Shown: positions 45,238 to 58,640, counted from the stretch's first letter. The stretch: DNA of 64,000 bases from Neoechinorhynchus agilis (GCA_051530055.1 CM121341.1:12152001-12216000); one strand, 5' to 3'. Translations and numbers: made by a program. Notes: generated by a model not told the origin, from the sequence alone.

Positions 45238-48140
45238 TTTGCTAATTCTCTATATTTTCGTACCTTCCTGCCTTCCGCTGCACTGGCTGCACCTCCAGGG
45301 ATTTCGAGTTAGTAGGGAATGTTGCTTACTGCGAGGGTGTCCACAAACGTGGCGTCCCAGAGAAAACATTTGCTCACCCGCCACGGAAAGACCGAAATGC
45401 CGTCAGGTCGACGACCGTCTAGCCGACAAAGATGGGCAGGATCCAAAATGTTGGGGAAGTTCGCCGTTCTCAACGCCCGAGAAATTACGCTATTGATCTC
45501 AGAATGGCGTAAGAACCTTCCTCCTGACTTTCGGCAAACGAGACCGTGTCGCCCGAAAGCATCAACCAAAGACCCACATCGACAGCGATGGGGTGTGCAT
45601 ATCGGGAGACCAAGTCTTAAGGACACTGCGATTCTCGTTACCTCATCAGTGAGAAGAGTTCCCACAGATGCCAAAGCAACAGCCTCCAACCACACCCCCG
45701 ATTCTCGTGTCGAAACTGCTAACAATCTAGCTCGGACGACCCCATCGCGAGTACCTGAAAGTTGAGAGCTGTGAGCTCTCGCGACGAGAGGTCTGTCCCA
45801 GATAGACTATCTGAAGCCATTCACGGGAACATGGTTAGCGCCTGTCTGCTTGCACCATTCTTCAACTGCCACCACAAAGTCTTGGTCAAGACAATACTTT
45901 CCCCTCAGAATTTTCTTTACAATTGGTTGACTCCCCTAATACGATCCAATAAAAGCGCCCTAATGTCCAATCCCCAAGATGACACAGGCATTGAAGCTTG
46001 TCGCCACGCCTCATCTGAGAGCTGGACATTTTAAATACGCTCGATACAAGCCTTCACCTTGCCGTCGAGCTTAGCCAATCCTTCCTTATGTTTGAAGAAT
46101 GCTGCTGTTCGGGCCTTTTGTAATAATTTGGGGATAAAGAGTGCTTTCTTTATCAGAAATAACGCTTCTTGAACCGAGAGCGCGCTCACAGTATCGCACT
46201 CCAACGAAAGTTTTTGTTTGATACAGCGGATCTCATCTTCCACATTTGAATCAAAGACGCAACTACCCAGGAGGCTGAGTTGCTCTAGAGTCACGAGTTT
46301 CAGATCTGGAGCTACGGCCCGAACCCATCCATTAGCTCCTTTTCTTTGGCGGCATCTTCGATATTTAATAAAAGAATCTCACACTTTCCAGGATTGAGCT
46401 CAATGCCCATTCTCGAAGTATCCCTAATCAGCGTCTCCAAATCGCGCAGTACAACGAAGGGATCATCTCCGAGCGTATCGTCATGCAAGTACCAAGTGTT
46501 GAAGCTGGAATGGGGAGAGCGCGCTGTTGAATTTATTGTTAGGGTGAATGCGATTGGACCGAGAGGATCTCCTAGCTGCACTCCTCTTTTGACCCGTAAG
46601 CATTGAGAAAATACTGGAAGGCTTCTGGTGCGTGATCCCTAATTGTGCAGAACATGCTTTCTCTATTGAGAGAGTTAAAGGCATTCTGAAAATCACACTT
46701 AAGAATCACGCATGGCTCTGAACTCCTCGTAGTAAAGTTTCGGAGCGTGTTGACAATAACTTGCGCCCCGCAGGATGTGCAGCAACCCAGTTGGACTGGG
46801 CGAAGTTGCTGCCCGGTTTTCTCTGTGATACGTTTACAGAGAATTTTTCCTGCAAGTCGGTTTATCGTCGAAGATACGGCGATGGGTCGAGTCCCAATTT
46901 TTTTGAGGGCACATAATGATGCTCCGAAAAATAGGTTTTTTACAACGAGATTCAAATCCTCTCCAGTCAGGCGGTCGACTAACCGAGATAGCGCATTTTT
47001 TAGGGAGAGTTGCTTCACCAGTTGTAAAGGACATCATGTCCTTAGGTGCTGAGACCTTAGCCCGTCAAGCCGATGACCCGAACCATTTGCAAAAGATGAT
47101 ATGGCCTTTTTAATTCTGAAATTTGAGTGGGTGTCCTGTGTTGTATGGGAGGAGGTGGAATTTCAAAGCTACTACTGCATGGGTGTTTTGACCGGAGTAT
47201 TTGTTGTGTCGCGTCGTCTCCTTGTGAAAAACTGTCAGATGATGACAATAACCGAACAGCCTCCCCGAACATCTCCGTTAACAAGCTTCGAAGAGACACG
47301 TTCAGTCTGGGATCGCTTTGAAAAACGGCAACGAAACCCTTCCTTCGTGCATCCCTTAAGAACCTCGCGAAATTTCATTTCGAAATTGTTAAATATCCGA
47401 TCGAAGGAGGCCACTCTTTCTTTGATTGTTGATGTCAAAGACACCCCAGAATCATCACTGGTGCAAAGGACTAAGCGCGGGAATGCGAAGAGCCGTGTCC
47501 ATGATGGCGTACATTTTTTTTGGAGGCAATCGTTGAGCCCTTAAATGCTTTGGCGACCTGATATCGTGCGCCCTTTGGAATCCGTATCATGACGTTCCTG
47601 GGCAGTAACCGCACGATATCAGGTAATGAAATAGAGTCCGTGGTGATCTGAGAGGTCTTAGGAATAATCAGATCGGTTGATTGTGGTGGAGAACCAGACA
47701 CCGCTACAGCGGAGATCCCGGAGACCATGGGCAAACAAAAACCCCAAATTGGTTAATTTAAAAGATTTACCGCAAACCGAACACACCAGTAGAGACGCGT
47801 GGGAGCCTGGCAGCGTTGGTATTCTCAGGTTGAGCGCGATCGATAAGTGGCGCTTTCAAGGTGTCTACGTCATTGATTTGATGAATATAATTTAGGCCTG
47901 GTGTCCCGGTAGTCTTGGGCGTTTCCTTGGTCTTTTCACTTGGCTAATTTTGGACGGGCAAATTTCCGTCTTCATATTATTGTCTAGCGTCCAGGTTCCG
48001 GGCGAAGCGAGGAACGTGTCGTCCCCGAGCGAGGCGAGGTGACGGCATCGGTGCCGTCGGTGGTGGAGGCGTCGTCGGCGCTGGGGGCGGCATCAGTGTC
48101 GTCGGTGGCGGAGGCGGCATCGGTTTCGTCGATGGTGGAA
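45012..48140 (-). mobile_element. RLE-type LINE copy 3, longest copy, decayed
   Basis: Reading the minus strand from the right: a Pro-rich segment (48,115-48,040, MPPPPPTT, MPPPAPTTPPPP), a C2H2-like CSVCGKSFKL near 47,770, RLLPRNVMIRIPKGARYQVA near 47,610, SSFEIPPPPIQHRTP and VIGLTGLRSQHL near 47,160-47,060, RPIAVSSTINRLAGK, motif A VILKCDFQNAFNSL, motif B LGDPLGPIAFTLTIN, motif C TWYLHDDTLGD, the thumb, CRCG...GRHGLVC, RRPDGISVF and LWDATFVD, and the end LQFCGRW at 45,012. Frameshifts and stops are frequent. It shows the N-terminal region that copy 2 lacks. Motif C is altered (YLHDD). Confidence 0.88.
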
Positions 48141-48190
48141 AGCGACCATGACTATTCTCATTTTACAGCCTCCCTGAGTGTGTTTAGGCC

Positions 48191-48270
48191 GACAACCGGT
48201 CGGTTCAATTGGTCGAAATATATTCGTCCTTAACGATCCCCCTCGGGTGTCGACAAGCGACCTAAACAAT
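48191..48270 (+). repeat. Hammerhead-like repeat
   Basis: GGTCGGTTCAATTGGTCGAA, then ATATATTCGTCCTTAACGATC and GCGACCTAAACAATGACAT. Same family as the 44.7-kb minus-strand copy, with an eroded helix II. Confidence 0.5.
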
Positions 48271-48618
48271 GACATATCCCATTACCCGGATGCAATCCTC
48301 AACCTCAAAAGTGTTCTGCAAACATGGCCGAAACCGCTGCCGAAGGACCATTAAGAGTCTTTCACCATTTTATGGGTCAGAAATACTACAAACTTAGCCG
48401 AAGTCGCAAGCGTAATCAATTAATTTTTGACTGAACGAACAAATAATTACTTTTTCAATTGTCAATCAAGGAAAAACAAAATAATTGACAGTATAAAGCG
48501 TACGCCGATTTCGTTATATATCCAACGGTACTGCTAACAATTATCGGCTGATTTCGCACGAGAACAGAAAACGACTGTATCCTGTTCGGCCGTTCGTGGT
48601 GCTTCAGCTTTTTCTTTG

Positions 48619-51600
48619 ATGAATGCGAAAACATGTGAAATCCATAACGTTTTTACAATAAAGTCATTGATACATTCGCCGCTTACTCTTTTCGTGTCAA
48701 TGTTTTCACAACCACAGAGTACTGTGGCGGAGGGTGGCAAACGGCCACCCACAAAGCTTCAATTCTCGTCTTCAAAAGACGACATGTTTGAGATTAGATA
48801 CTATGATCGTCCTTTCAAAAAAGACAATTACGTATCTAAAATAACTGCTATCCCAATCTCAACCAAAGAGGCCACTTGGGGACTTGTCCTAAACCATGGT
48901 TAAATACCAAAAAAGATAATATAATAAGAGTTAAATCTACGTCATTTTGGAACGGTACCTCGAAAATAGTCTTTACAAACAAAATGGAAAAGGAGGACTG
49001 CGAAGCCTTCATAAAAGAACGTTTCGATGATCGGCATTTCAATCTACTATCCTTCAGAAACAAATAAACTTTCATTGCACACAACGTCGAGAATTTATCC
49101 TCGCCTGAAACGATTAAAGAATTCGAGGAACAATTTCAGCTCAAGTTTAAATTCTTTTTTAAATCCAGGAAGACGGGAAAGACGATTCCAGTGGGAGTAG
49201 TGGAAACCGACACTGACCATATGGATACTCTATGCTCACGCAAATGGATCTTTCAATGTATGGAGATTAGTTTCTCAAAAAATTCCAATACAGATTCTAA
49301 CCTCGTGTACCCACAATGTAATGTATGCTTAAAGTGGGGGCACTGGAATCAAAGCTGCCCCAATAAAATCCAAAAGTGCTGTTTCTGTGCCGAGGAACAT
49401 CATATGTCAACATTCACTAATAAAACGAGTAAGTGTGCCAACTGTGGTGGATCTCACAGGAGCTACTATAAAGGTTGCCCGTGTTTTAAGGCTTATGTGG
49501 ATGCCTGGAAGGCGGATATCGAAATGAAAAAAATCAGAGCAGTCAAAAGACAATCCTTTCATCACCGTCCTATCAGACAGGAACGATTGCTACTACAAAG
49601 GATACAGTTCAACCAACCCAACCCATCTACAATGAAGGGGAGTTATTTCAATGAATCTTCGATAAAGTACTACACGAAGTAATACATAGCATATCGACAC
49701 TCCTCAACAGCCTTCAGAATCAAATTGCACAGCAAATTCAAAGTATGCTTTCGATCACGATTCCGAAGACCATTATTAACCCGACACCGAATAACGGGAA
49801 CCAAGTACAATCAGGACTGAATAAGAGGCAAAGAATACCCGCCAAAGACAATAAAACAAGCGGCAGAAATTCACGACGCTCGAACAATGTATCAAACAAT
49901 AGACATATCACTAGCGACTCTGACGCTGCGATGGACGTTATAGAATGACAATGAGTGGGTCCTCGCCCGCGCCGCTCAATTTACACTGCTTACAATGGAA
50001 TTCGGGTGGAGCCGCGGCTCTAAACAGGTTAGATATTTTTAACTACGTTACCGAAGATATTATTTGTATACAAGAGGCCAAAAAGGCAGCAGTAGGTTTT
50101 TATGTTTTACCACAAAAGTTTACATTTGAATACGATGTATTCCCAGCATTTCCCTGGAATGCACATTCAAGTGGTCTCTTAACAATTTTCAAAAAACACC
50201 TTTCAGCCTCGCTTATCCACAATTATATTAGTGAAAATCTATCATATGCTATCTTCAAAATTCACTCTAATGGGAAGGAGTTAATGTTAGTTGGAAATGT
50301 TTATGTACGTCCGAAGTTCATAAATAAAAAAGATACGAAGGACATTATTAGTGACCTTCTAAGTTTAGGCAATATCGTTTTATTTGGCGATTTTAATGAC
50401 CCGTCAGGAAAATGGACGAAAGCAATAGTCAATAGAGAAAGCACTCATGTGTTTTTAACTCCCACCCAGCCCACATTTCACAGGGTATCAAGTAATGTTC
50501 ATTCTTGGTTGGATGGATGCTATGCTCCTTCCAACAGACAGGAAAGCACTACGGTTGTGAAACAGTGTGCTTTATCGGAAGCATGCTATCACGATATCAT
50601 AACCTGGTATTTATCCAACGACAAGTCCCTAACTCGCAGATTCCGATTTTTCGCCAATTAATGTAGCCTTCTTTAACTTCGCCATCAAAAGTTCTCTTTT
50701 CGTACATCGGAGTTTCTATGACTGGAATTCTTTACTTTTAAATCTTTCAAATAACTGTCTCTCGCCCCAATCATTCATCAAGAGGAGCAGTTTCCTCTAA
50801 TTATCTGAGGTACTGCGCCTCTCAAATTAAAATAACCAATATAAACCAGGATGCCCCAATGCAGAGACTGTGGTCAAACAAATATTGGACCTGCAATTAC
50901 AATCTACATTTGAAGCAGCATCGTAAAGTAATGAGGAATCTATCTTTTTCGATAAAATCCTTTTGGCGCATCCTAGAGAACACGACATTTATCAAATGGA
51001 AAGACAAAGCGTTGAGGTGGATCAGGTCTGTATCCTATAAGATGGTATTGGATTTTATCACAAGGAAACTCTCTTTTGGAGCAACAAATGATTTACCGTC
51101 TGATAATTGGTTAAACCTCCCATTACTCAGATCATTGAATGAAGGACATTTACGTGAGGAGGATATTTTAGAAGCCTGGAGTGGTACGACAACGTTTTCA
51201 TCGAATAACGTAAGTGCCCCTAGTAAATGTCTAAGGTTTATAGAACCTTCAATTCGTCCTTTAATCGCTTCTTGCATGCTTAAAGCATCAAAGGAAGATT
51301 GGTTGCGTATTAATTTCGCACGAAGAATTTTTCGAAAATTTGGAGCATTAAGAAATTAAAAACACCCATTTTTCGTTTGATAAAAATCTCAAAAAAAGAA
51401 GCAAATATTGGGCCTATGCGGATAATTAATGTTTCTTAATTTTCAATAAAAAAAGGGAAAAGTTTATTAATCTTATTGGAGATCTTATTAACTTAGATTG
51501 CATTAAAAGAGAGCAAATATCGCTGTAAATAGACAAAAAAAACCTTAATTATCCCCTTAACAAAGACGCCGGGTGTGAGAGCAAAACTCACTACGCTACT

Positions 51601-52030
51601 ATGTGAAAATGATTTAATTAATGCTTGCTCTATTAAAAACTGTTCCAGGGTCTTAGGGATCAACTTTCCGGCTAGCAGCAAAAGAACGATTCTAAACTCC
51701 AATCTGGCCTCCTTTTTATAATCAAAAGACGGCGCTGGAGATCAATTAGACTTAACATGCCACATTAAAATCATCTACCTATCTTTAAAACCCTTTTGGG
51801 CGGTTCTTTCTGTTTTTTTGGCAGAGGTGGACCACCGAATATTAGGCTAACTTTTGCCAAAAAATTTATTAAAAAAGTAAATTATATCTATAGTAACAAA
51901 CGTAGAACCATTTGTAATAAAACTTTTAGTGTGAAAGAGCGATTGGAGTCTTTCCTATGGAAAAAAATTTTTAATTTTAAACTAACTGAGTTTCTTAACA
52001 CCTGTAAGCCTAATCCTTCTAGGGCCTAGT
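48619..52030 (+). mobile_element. APE-type LINE with CCHC ORF1 and APE ORF2
   Basis: ORF1 has AEGGKRPPT near its start (48,720), FEEQFQLKFKFFFKSRKTGK near 49,120, and three consecutive knuckles: CNVCLKWGHWNQSC, CCFCAEEHH and CANCGGSHRSYYKGC (49,318-49,490). ORF2 starts about 49,945: LHCLQWNSGG, ICIQEAKK, GLLTIFKKHL, IVLFGDFNDPSGKW and SWLDGCY show the APE nuclease (GDFN intact). After a stop near 50,660, linker sequence continues to 51,360 (DWLRINFARRIFRKF). A deletion then seems to remove most of the RT palm, because YWAYADN (51,410) follows directly and FFGRGGPPNIRLTF (51,810) corresponds to the thumb. Confidence 0.85.
48727..48752 (+). repeat. Conserved hairpin at ORF1 start, second copy
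   Basis: Identical over 26 bases to 22,965-22,990; arms GGGTGGC and GCCACCC with an AAACG loop. It lies in a decayed element whose flanking sequence has diverged widely. Confidence 0.7.
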
Positions 52031-52845
52031 TTGTTAACAGAATGTCTCGTGTTGACTACGAGAAATAATGTCAGCAGTATTATTGCTTCTTTGTTTAATG
52101 GGCCTGAATATACTTGTATCGAATTCGTTGCCGCCATCTTTTCGGTATGGCATTGCTTATTTGAGTGTTTGTTTATCGTTGCGCATTTCAATGTTTTCTG
52201 AACTTTTCGAAATTAATTTATCGCCTTGTCGTAATTTTATTCTACGCGTGAGGAACCCAATTTTTCCTTGAAAAGATTGTCGTTTACGTCGTTTTGAAGC
52301 ATTATAAAGGTGTTCTAGTAAACATGTTTGCTTATTAGTTTTCGAGTTGTTGAGCAAACTTTGAACGCCCGTGTACTATTTTGGTGCTATGTTTACCATT
52401 AATAGTCTCCGTTTGTGCACCCGTTAAAGTCTACTTGGTTCGAGCGTCACTCCGTTTTCGAACCAAAGAACCATCTTCATCACTCATCCTTGAAACGAAA
52501 TGTACACGGCCCTTGAACTTGCCTGGATCTACAACGATTTCCAATACGAAATCACTTGGTTGACTCAGGTGTATCAGTACCACTATGCGCTCTATGGAGA
52601 TCGGTATACCGACTATTTTAAAAAGTACCACTGGGTTCAATACTGGAACCACATAGCTTTGTGGGCCATGAGCAGAGGCATAACCGAGTAGCTGCCTCTG
52701 CTAATGAAGGTCGGCTAAAATCGCAAACTGACCCCTATGTCATAGTCATTGCGATATTTTCAATAAAGTGTTATCTTTATTGCTTGATCGAATTCTTGTG
52801 TTACGCAAACTATGTTCGATGCGAAAATGACTATCAAGAATATTT
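52030..52845. other. Unassigned stretch with an aromatic-rich frame
   Basis: A 63-codon frame from ATG 52,500 to 52,691 contains 11 Tyr, 5 Trp and 2 Phe (YQYHYALYGDRYTDYF, WVQYWNHIALW). I recognise no family, signal peptide or splice context. The rest of the stretch holds nothing supported. Confidence 0.3.
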
Positions 52846-53290
52846 ATTGCTACCAATAATCCAATATAGAAGCAAATCGCGAGCATTATAATTGGGCCGA
52901 TAATGTTGTGATTGCATGCAATGCGTTCCCTTAAAAAAACTAGTACCATTCAGCAGATAGAATTTTCGGAATCTTATGGAGGCTGATATTTAAGAACATT
53001 GACTTGCGAGATAAATGAAAGTAATGTTTAATTTGAACATTTTATTTTGCGTTCACGAAATACAAAAACGTCCCCGCTAAAAATTATAATGTTCTTGCGG
53101 TTCACTGTTCTCTTTTTCAATGCTCATAGTTGAGCGGTGAATCAATAATTGTTCACGCCTCGCACGAATGATCATCGAGTCGATTTCCTAGGAACGTCGT
53201 ATTGGGTGAAGCATTTCCATTCATTGAATACCACTGCCTTTTTACTGTCGATATCCACAGAATCTCCAACAATGCAAATATTTTGGATTA
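52845..53290 (+). repeat. Dispersed repeat, copy 2
   Basis: Matches 30,336-30,760 in the same order and orientation with many substitutions and one extra block of about 15 bp near 53,215. It is followed immediately by APE-type LINE RT sequence. Confidence 0.7.
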
Positions 53291-53880
53291 CCCTTTTCTA
53301 TCATAAATTTTATCAATCAAAATTAGATTTTAAGGATCTTCAAGAGATTAATATTGTAAAGAAAATTTTTATTCCGAAAGCTAAAGGTGCCATTAGCAAG
53401 CCAAATCACATTAGAATCATTGCCATTCAAAATCCTATAATATCCTGTGTAGAGAAAATAGTCAATAACTCTCTTCTAAATTTTTTATACTCGAAAACTA
53501 ATCCCTCCATATTTTCACGGATTTGTAGGCAAAAGAGGTGTGCACTCACTTTTAAATGACTTGAATAATCTTAATCTTCCAATACGCACAAATAAATTGT
53601 TAATCCAATTAGACCTAAATAAGGCTTTCGATGCTTTGGATAGGAATTTCCTTTACAAGGTTTTTGTTGAATTAAAGTTGCTTTTAAAGCTCATTCATAA
53701 GAGTCAACACCTTATTAAATCCAAATCCTATTATTATGAGGTGGATCCTTCGTGCACTAGATTTTACTCTAAATTCGGAGTTCCTCAAGGCTCGCCTTTA
53801 TCTCCCACCCTCTTTTTTATTGTAACTATTTTTATATTCAAATCAATGAAGGGAAGGCCTCCAATTGTACAGGAAAATCT
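53290..53880 (+). mobile_element. APE-type LINE reverse transcriptase fragment
   Basis: NIVKKIFIPKAKGAISKPNH, IRIIAIQNPIISCVEKIVNN, then GVHSLLNDLNNLN, motif A LLIQLDLNKAFDALDRNF and motif B FGVPQGSPLSPTLFFI. Motif C is not reached because the 1.84-kb duplication begins at 53,882. The same family as the fragment at 57.8-58.6 kb, whose NIVKKIFIPK block is nearly the same. Confidence 0.8.
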
Positions 53881-53881
53881 C

Positions 53882-55715
53882 TTTGGCAAAATATTTGCAA
53901 TAAAAGAAAACCAATTGCTAATAATCGCATGACTTAGTCGTTATGACAACTTTTGATCAATTTAATAAAATCAACCTTAGCTTTGAAAGTTTGGAAGAAG
54001 AAGCGACAAGTATAACTGCCCAAATTAATGCCTTTTCGGCGTGGTCGTCTTGGTTAAAACCGTGACGCGAAATGAGCGATTGCTGAAAAACATTGCCGAA
54101 TGTCGCTCCGTCAGAAGTATTCAAATATATTTCAAGTTTTCAACTACACTAATTTAAAGCAGCTAACAATTGACTCCTACAGGTTTTAGTTCATTAGCGA
54201 ATAACGAATCAGAGGAGATCGAAATCGTGATTGGAAGTTTTGAGTTTTATTAGGTAAGAAAATGAGCGTTACTACTTCTCAAATATCTCTAAATTATATT
54301 ATTTGCAAAGCAAATACATAACAATTTTAATGCTTTTAGTGCAAACCAAATGTTCGTCGAAGTATTCTCCTAAACATAGGATTTCTTGGGATGCCGTAAA
54401 TGTGGTACACCCCCATTACATCGTTGGGTTATAGAAGGATTTCTCGGGATGCTGTAGTCTTTGTACAACCCAATCCTCAGTTGAAGGATTCTTTAAAACG
54501 AAGGATTTCTTGGGGCTTGAACGGTTAAATCGAACCTCGGATGCTATGCAAGCCTCTATTCAAAATGTCCACGCTAATTCGGAAAAGGGCGTAGACTCCA
54601 TCTCGGACGTCACCGCAGGAAAATTTTATTTCTGACTAAAATTAAAAACAATTTCAGGTTTGAAACAATGGAGTCTGATTTTAACTATTCGGCAGCATAA
54701 ATCTCCTAACTACTCAAAGAGATCATTGATAACACTAAATTTTCAACGATACAGAATTCCTCGAAAAGAAAATTAGTTGATAAACGACGCATCCATTAAT
54801 TTCCAAAAGAACACTCACGATCGTTGAGGCGCTAATACACTTCCACTATTCTTTGGGACGAATGTAAAAAATCAACCACCACCTCCGTAACCGCTCGATT
54901 CATCGGTCACAAAAAAAGAGCGATGCGATAAACGTAAATGCAGCGATGTAAAGCAAACGACGACTTGGAAGGCAAAAAAACGACAGAATTACAACTTTTT
55001 TTGTTAATTTGGCGCGCGTTCAAATTTTTATCGTCATTTTTAATCGAAAAAATTAATTCGTGAAAAGTACTCATGTAATGTGCTTGTTCGGAGTGTTTTA
55101 AAATTAACATCAATTTTATTCTTTTCAAAAGTGTCTGTTATTGTTTAGGTCGCATTTCGAAGAATGAGGGAGATCGTTAAAGACGAATGTATTTCGACCG
55201 ATTGAGTCGGTCATTCTCAATTCAATCTAAAATAACATAGGGATTCGTCACAACACGTACATGTGATTTTTTATTTGGACTTGGGACCCAGGAGAGCGCG
55301 AGCTTGTGATCCAATCGTTCGTTTTATCGTTTACTGCCTTCATATAGAAGCGAATCATTGTTTATTCTTAAATTTAAACTCAGTGACTGAATATATGAAT
55401 TTTGTTGGTCTAATAATGCGATTAGAAAAAACCATCATTGAATCTTTTTTAACATCAAAATGTTTGTTAAAGTACAAAACGTGCAATCACCACCGTCCGC
55501 AAAATTGGAGCTTCTCCCCTTCATCGGCTGTCGCTTTCACGCTAACAGCAGTGCCTCGTTGTACTGCGAGCGAGATATTTTGTCGCAGGAATACACCTGC
55601 TCGTGCGTCGCCCGTCGTTTCTCCCAATTTCTTCGAGATATCCTGGAGCAGGGTAATTGCCGAGCTGCCAAGCGCTCCATACGTCTCTACTCCGATGGGG
55701 ACAAAATAGTGGGCC
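53882..55715. repeat. Large duplication, copy B (1.83 kb)
   Basis: Partner of 43,401-45,237. The last 230 bp encode, on the minus strand, the C-terminus of RLE-type LINE copy 4 (AHYFVPIGVETYGALGSS to LQFCGRW). The right edge abuts a minus-strand Penelope-like element; the left edge abuts LINE RT. Confidence 0.95.
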
Positions 55716-57800
55716 AAACTATATAGTGTTTGTCCCCTTTTGGAATACATAATACATTCCTTCTTCATATCGAGTTGTTTGACCAATGTTTCTATATTGT
55801 AATTCCACCTATCATTTATGCAAGGAATTTCTATATATCGTGTGTCTGCATTCGTTGAAGATCCGATATCCCGATTTTTTGTAGGTTCCCTTCCGATCAT
55901 TTGTTGAGTATCTTTCAATGTTCTTAACATTAATTTCTTTGGATAGCCACCACTTTTAAATATATTCCATAATCTATCGAGTTCGTTATTGAGGCAATTC
56001 AAGTTTGAGCTATATCGGTATGCTCTGATGACTAGTGATCGGAATCTCGATAATTTGTATTTGTGTGGTTGAGCTGAGATCCAAGGTACTATTCGATGCG
56101 GGACACCCTGTTTGATATAGACCGATGTGGAGAAAGTGTTATCATAGTTTCTTTTGACTTGTACATCGAGAAATGGTAAAAAACCACAATCTTCTTTTTC
56201 GCATGTCCATTGAATATGGGAATCCTCTTCGTTTAGTTCCTGTTGAAGTTGGACAGCTGTCCATCTGTCTTGGTCCAATGTGATAATGGTGTCGTCTACA
56301 TATCGACACCAGAATTCTATGCCTCTTAACTTGGTCAAATTTGACTCCTCCCAATGTCTCATGTAAAGTTCAGCAAGAACTGGCTAAAGTGGGCTTCCCA
56401 TTGTCAGCCCATCTATTTGATCATAGTTCTGTCCTTCGAACTCAAAATTAGAAAATTTTGTGCAGAAGAGAAGTAATTTCCGCCAGTCGGTAGCTGACAA
56501 CTTCCATAGCTTATCATTCTCCATAAGTAGTGGGATGGCAAGTTCGATGGTATCTTCCATCGGTATTCTCGTGAACAGAGATACAACATCCGCTGTTACC
56601 ATGATACATGAATCGTTAATTGTCATTCTATTCAGCCGATTGATGAAGTCCAGCCCAGAGATGATAACATTGTCTGAGTTGGGTAGGAGTATTTTTAGAA
56701 AACTAGCAATCGCTTTGGATAGTTTATAATTGTAGGCTGAATGTGCTGCTACGATTGGTCTAGCTTTCATTACATCTTAGGTGTTCTCGCATTCACAGAT
56801 CTTAAATTCTTAGTTTATCTCAGGTATGAGCTTCTGTTTCATCAATCTGGGCATGAAATCATTAAGTTCCTTTTCACGTTTCGCTGTTGGAGAGTTGTCG
56901 AGTATCTTGAATTCTTGTCCTTTCAATATATCCTCTCCTAGATAGCGAAATTGATCGAGATTGACAATATAAAAACCATAGCCCTTGTCAATTTTCATTA
57001 TTCGTAAGTTACTGTAACGTTTTAAGTTGACTGCCCAATCGATAATCCTCTTCGTTATATTAGAATCAAGTTAACTTTTATTTTGTACTGCACTTGTATA
57101 TCCTCTCTCAAATTTCCACATTGGTAAGTTGTCAATCTTCTTGGATAAATCATAGACCATCTCTTCCGTCTTCACTCTACATCGAAGTTTGTTGACTCTA
57201 TTGGTCGGGACAAAATCTGGACCAAAAGAAAGAAATCCCAGTACGGATTTTTGTAGCAGGATGCCCGAAACATTGATAACATTAGTTAAATTGTTTGTAG
57301 GAACGAAAAAATAGCCTTACGTAAGGTTCACCAGTTTCTTGACATGACGATTCTCAATAGTCATTCGTTCTGTTTGTTGAGTATTGTTTTCTATCTCGAG
57401 TGTCACTATGTTTGACCATTCATAATCTGTAAGGGAACGTAAATTATTCGTGCATATATCATATTGGTCTTTTAAACATTTGTTCTCGTTGGATAGTTCT
57501 CTTAGTGTGTTGTTTAGTAGCCATTTTTGCATGGACTTCTGGGTTCTTGAATTGTCAAATCCCAGTGCTGTTGACCTTAATTTCATAAAGGACGGTGACA
57601 CATCATGCAGATTCGCCATAAATCTGCTTTGTTATTGAATATATATCTGCCATTGTTAAATTGATATTTGGCGCAATTAAGGAATTAAAGATTAATTTAA
57701 TTAATTTTAGTTTCAGTCGCACATTTACTAAATGGCAAAATGTTTTAGGTTCGATTGCGAAATGTAGCTTTACTTGGCAAATATTAGGTACCAAAATATT
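55716..57800 (-). mobile_element. Penelope-like element, RT nearly complete, endonuclease missing
   Basis: Minus-strand order: an N-terminal region (57,620-57,320, ALGFDNSRTQKSMQKWLLNN), KIDKGYGFYIVNLDQFRYLG (the PLE K-DK-G motif), KARPIVAAHSAYNYKLSKAI, motif A CIMVTADVVSLFTRIPMEDT, motif B YDQIDGLTMGSPL, motif C EFWCRYVDDTII, HIQWTCEKEDCGFLPFLDVQ, and the linker FRSLVIRAYRYSSNLNCLNN. It breaks off at CIMYSKRGQTLYS, just where the GIY-YIG domain would begin, and joins the LINE 3' end in frame. A frame change lies between motif B and motif C. Confidence 0.9.
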
Positions 57801-58640
57801 CGTGATTACTCACATGGATTTGATATAGATATCGGCTAGGTTCGATTTCATTGTATTTGAACACAGTAGTCTCCATCTTAGCGATCGTATTGTTTTATCT
57901 GATTTCTCTCTTAGAAAATTTAATGAACAAATTACGCTCTTAATCGATAGAAAGACTTCAGCCTCTTTATTAGATTTTAATAAAATTATCTTAGACGCTT
58001 CTAACTCATGCTTGGTAAAGAAAGCTTTTATGCGTAGAGAAATCAATTCTGAAAAGGCTAATTTGATCTTCAAACTCTAATCGCAAACCTTTGTAACAGG
58101 GCAGAAATGAACAAATATTATGTGTCAAAATTTTTCATTACATTATATAACGAGGAATCGAGAAGGGACAAGAAATCTCCTTTTTTTATGTCAACCCTAC
58201 TCTAAACCCTTCTGGGACATTATTTTAAAAAATAAATCCATTAGCTGGAAAGCTAAAGCTGCAAGTTGAATTAGTTCGGTATCATATCCGTTGGTCGTCG
58301 AATATATTCTTAACGCCTATAACTTTAGTGCATTTACTAAACATTTAATTCCCATATTACAAGAAAAGAATTTTAGTTGGAATTTGAGCGAGGAAGAGCT
58401 ACTAAGGGCTTTGGAATACAATTCATCCCGTGCAAATGTGAATGAATAGAACAAATTACTATTTTTAAAGCATTTTTATAGTAGAATCAACATTGATGAA
58501 TTAATAGAACTAAATATTGTAAAGAAGATCTTCATCCCGAAAAATAAAAGAAGCTTAAATCACTAATGCCTCCCATATTCGAATTATTGCAATGCAAAAC
58601 TATATAATTTCGGTACTTGGACCAGTAATTGAACATAGAT
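57800..58640 (+). mobile_element. APE-type LINE, linker and RT start, decayed
   Basis: Interrupted frames include ELNIVKKIFIPKNKRSLNH and SHIRIIAMQNYIISVLGP near 58,510-58,625, matching 53,340-53,450. Upstream parts only resemble the linker in composition. It is cut at about 58,640 by the transporter fragment. Confidence 0.65.
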
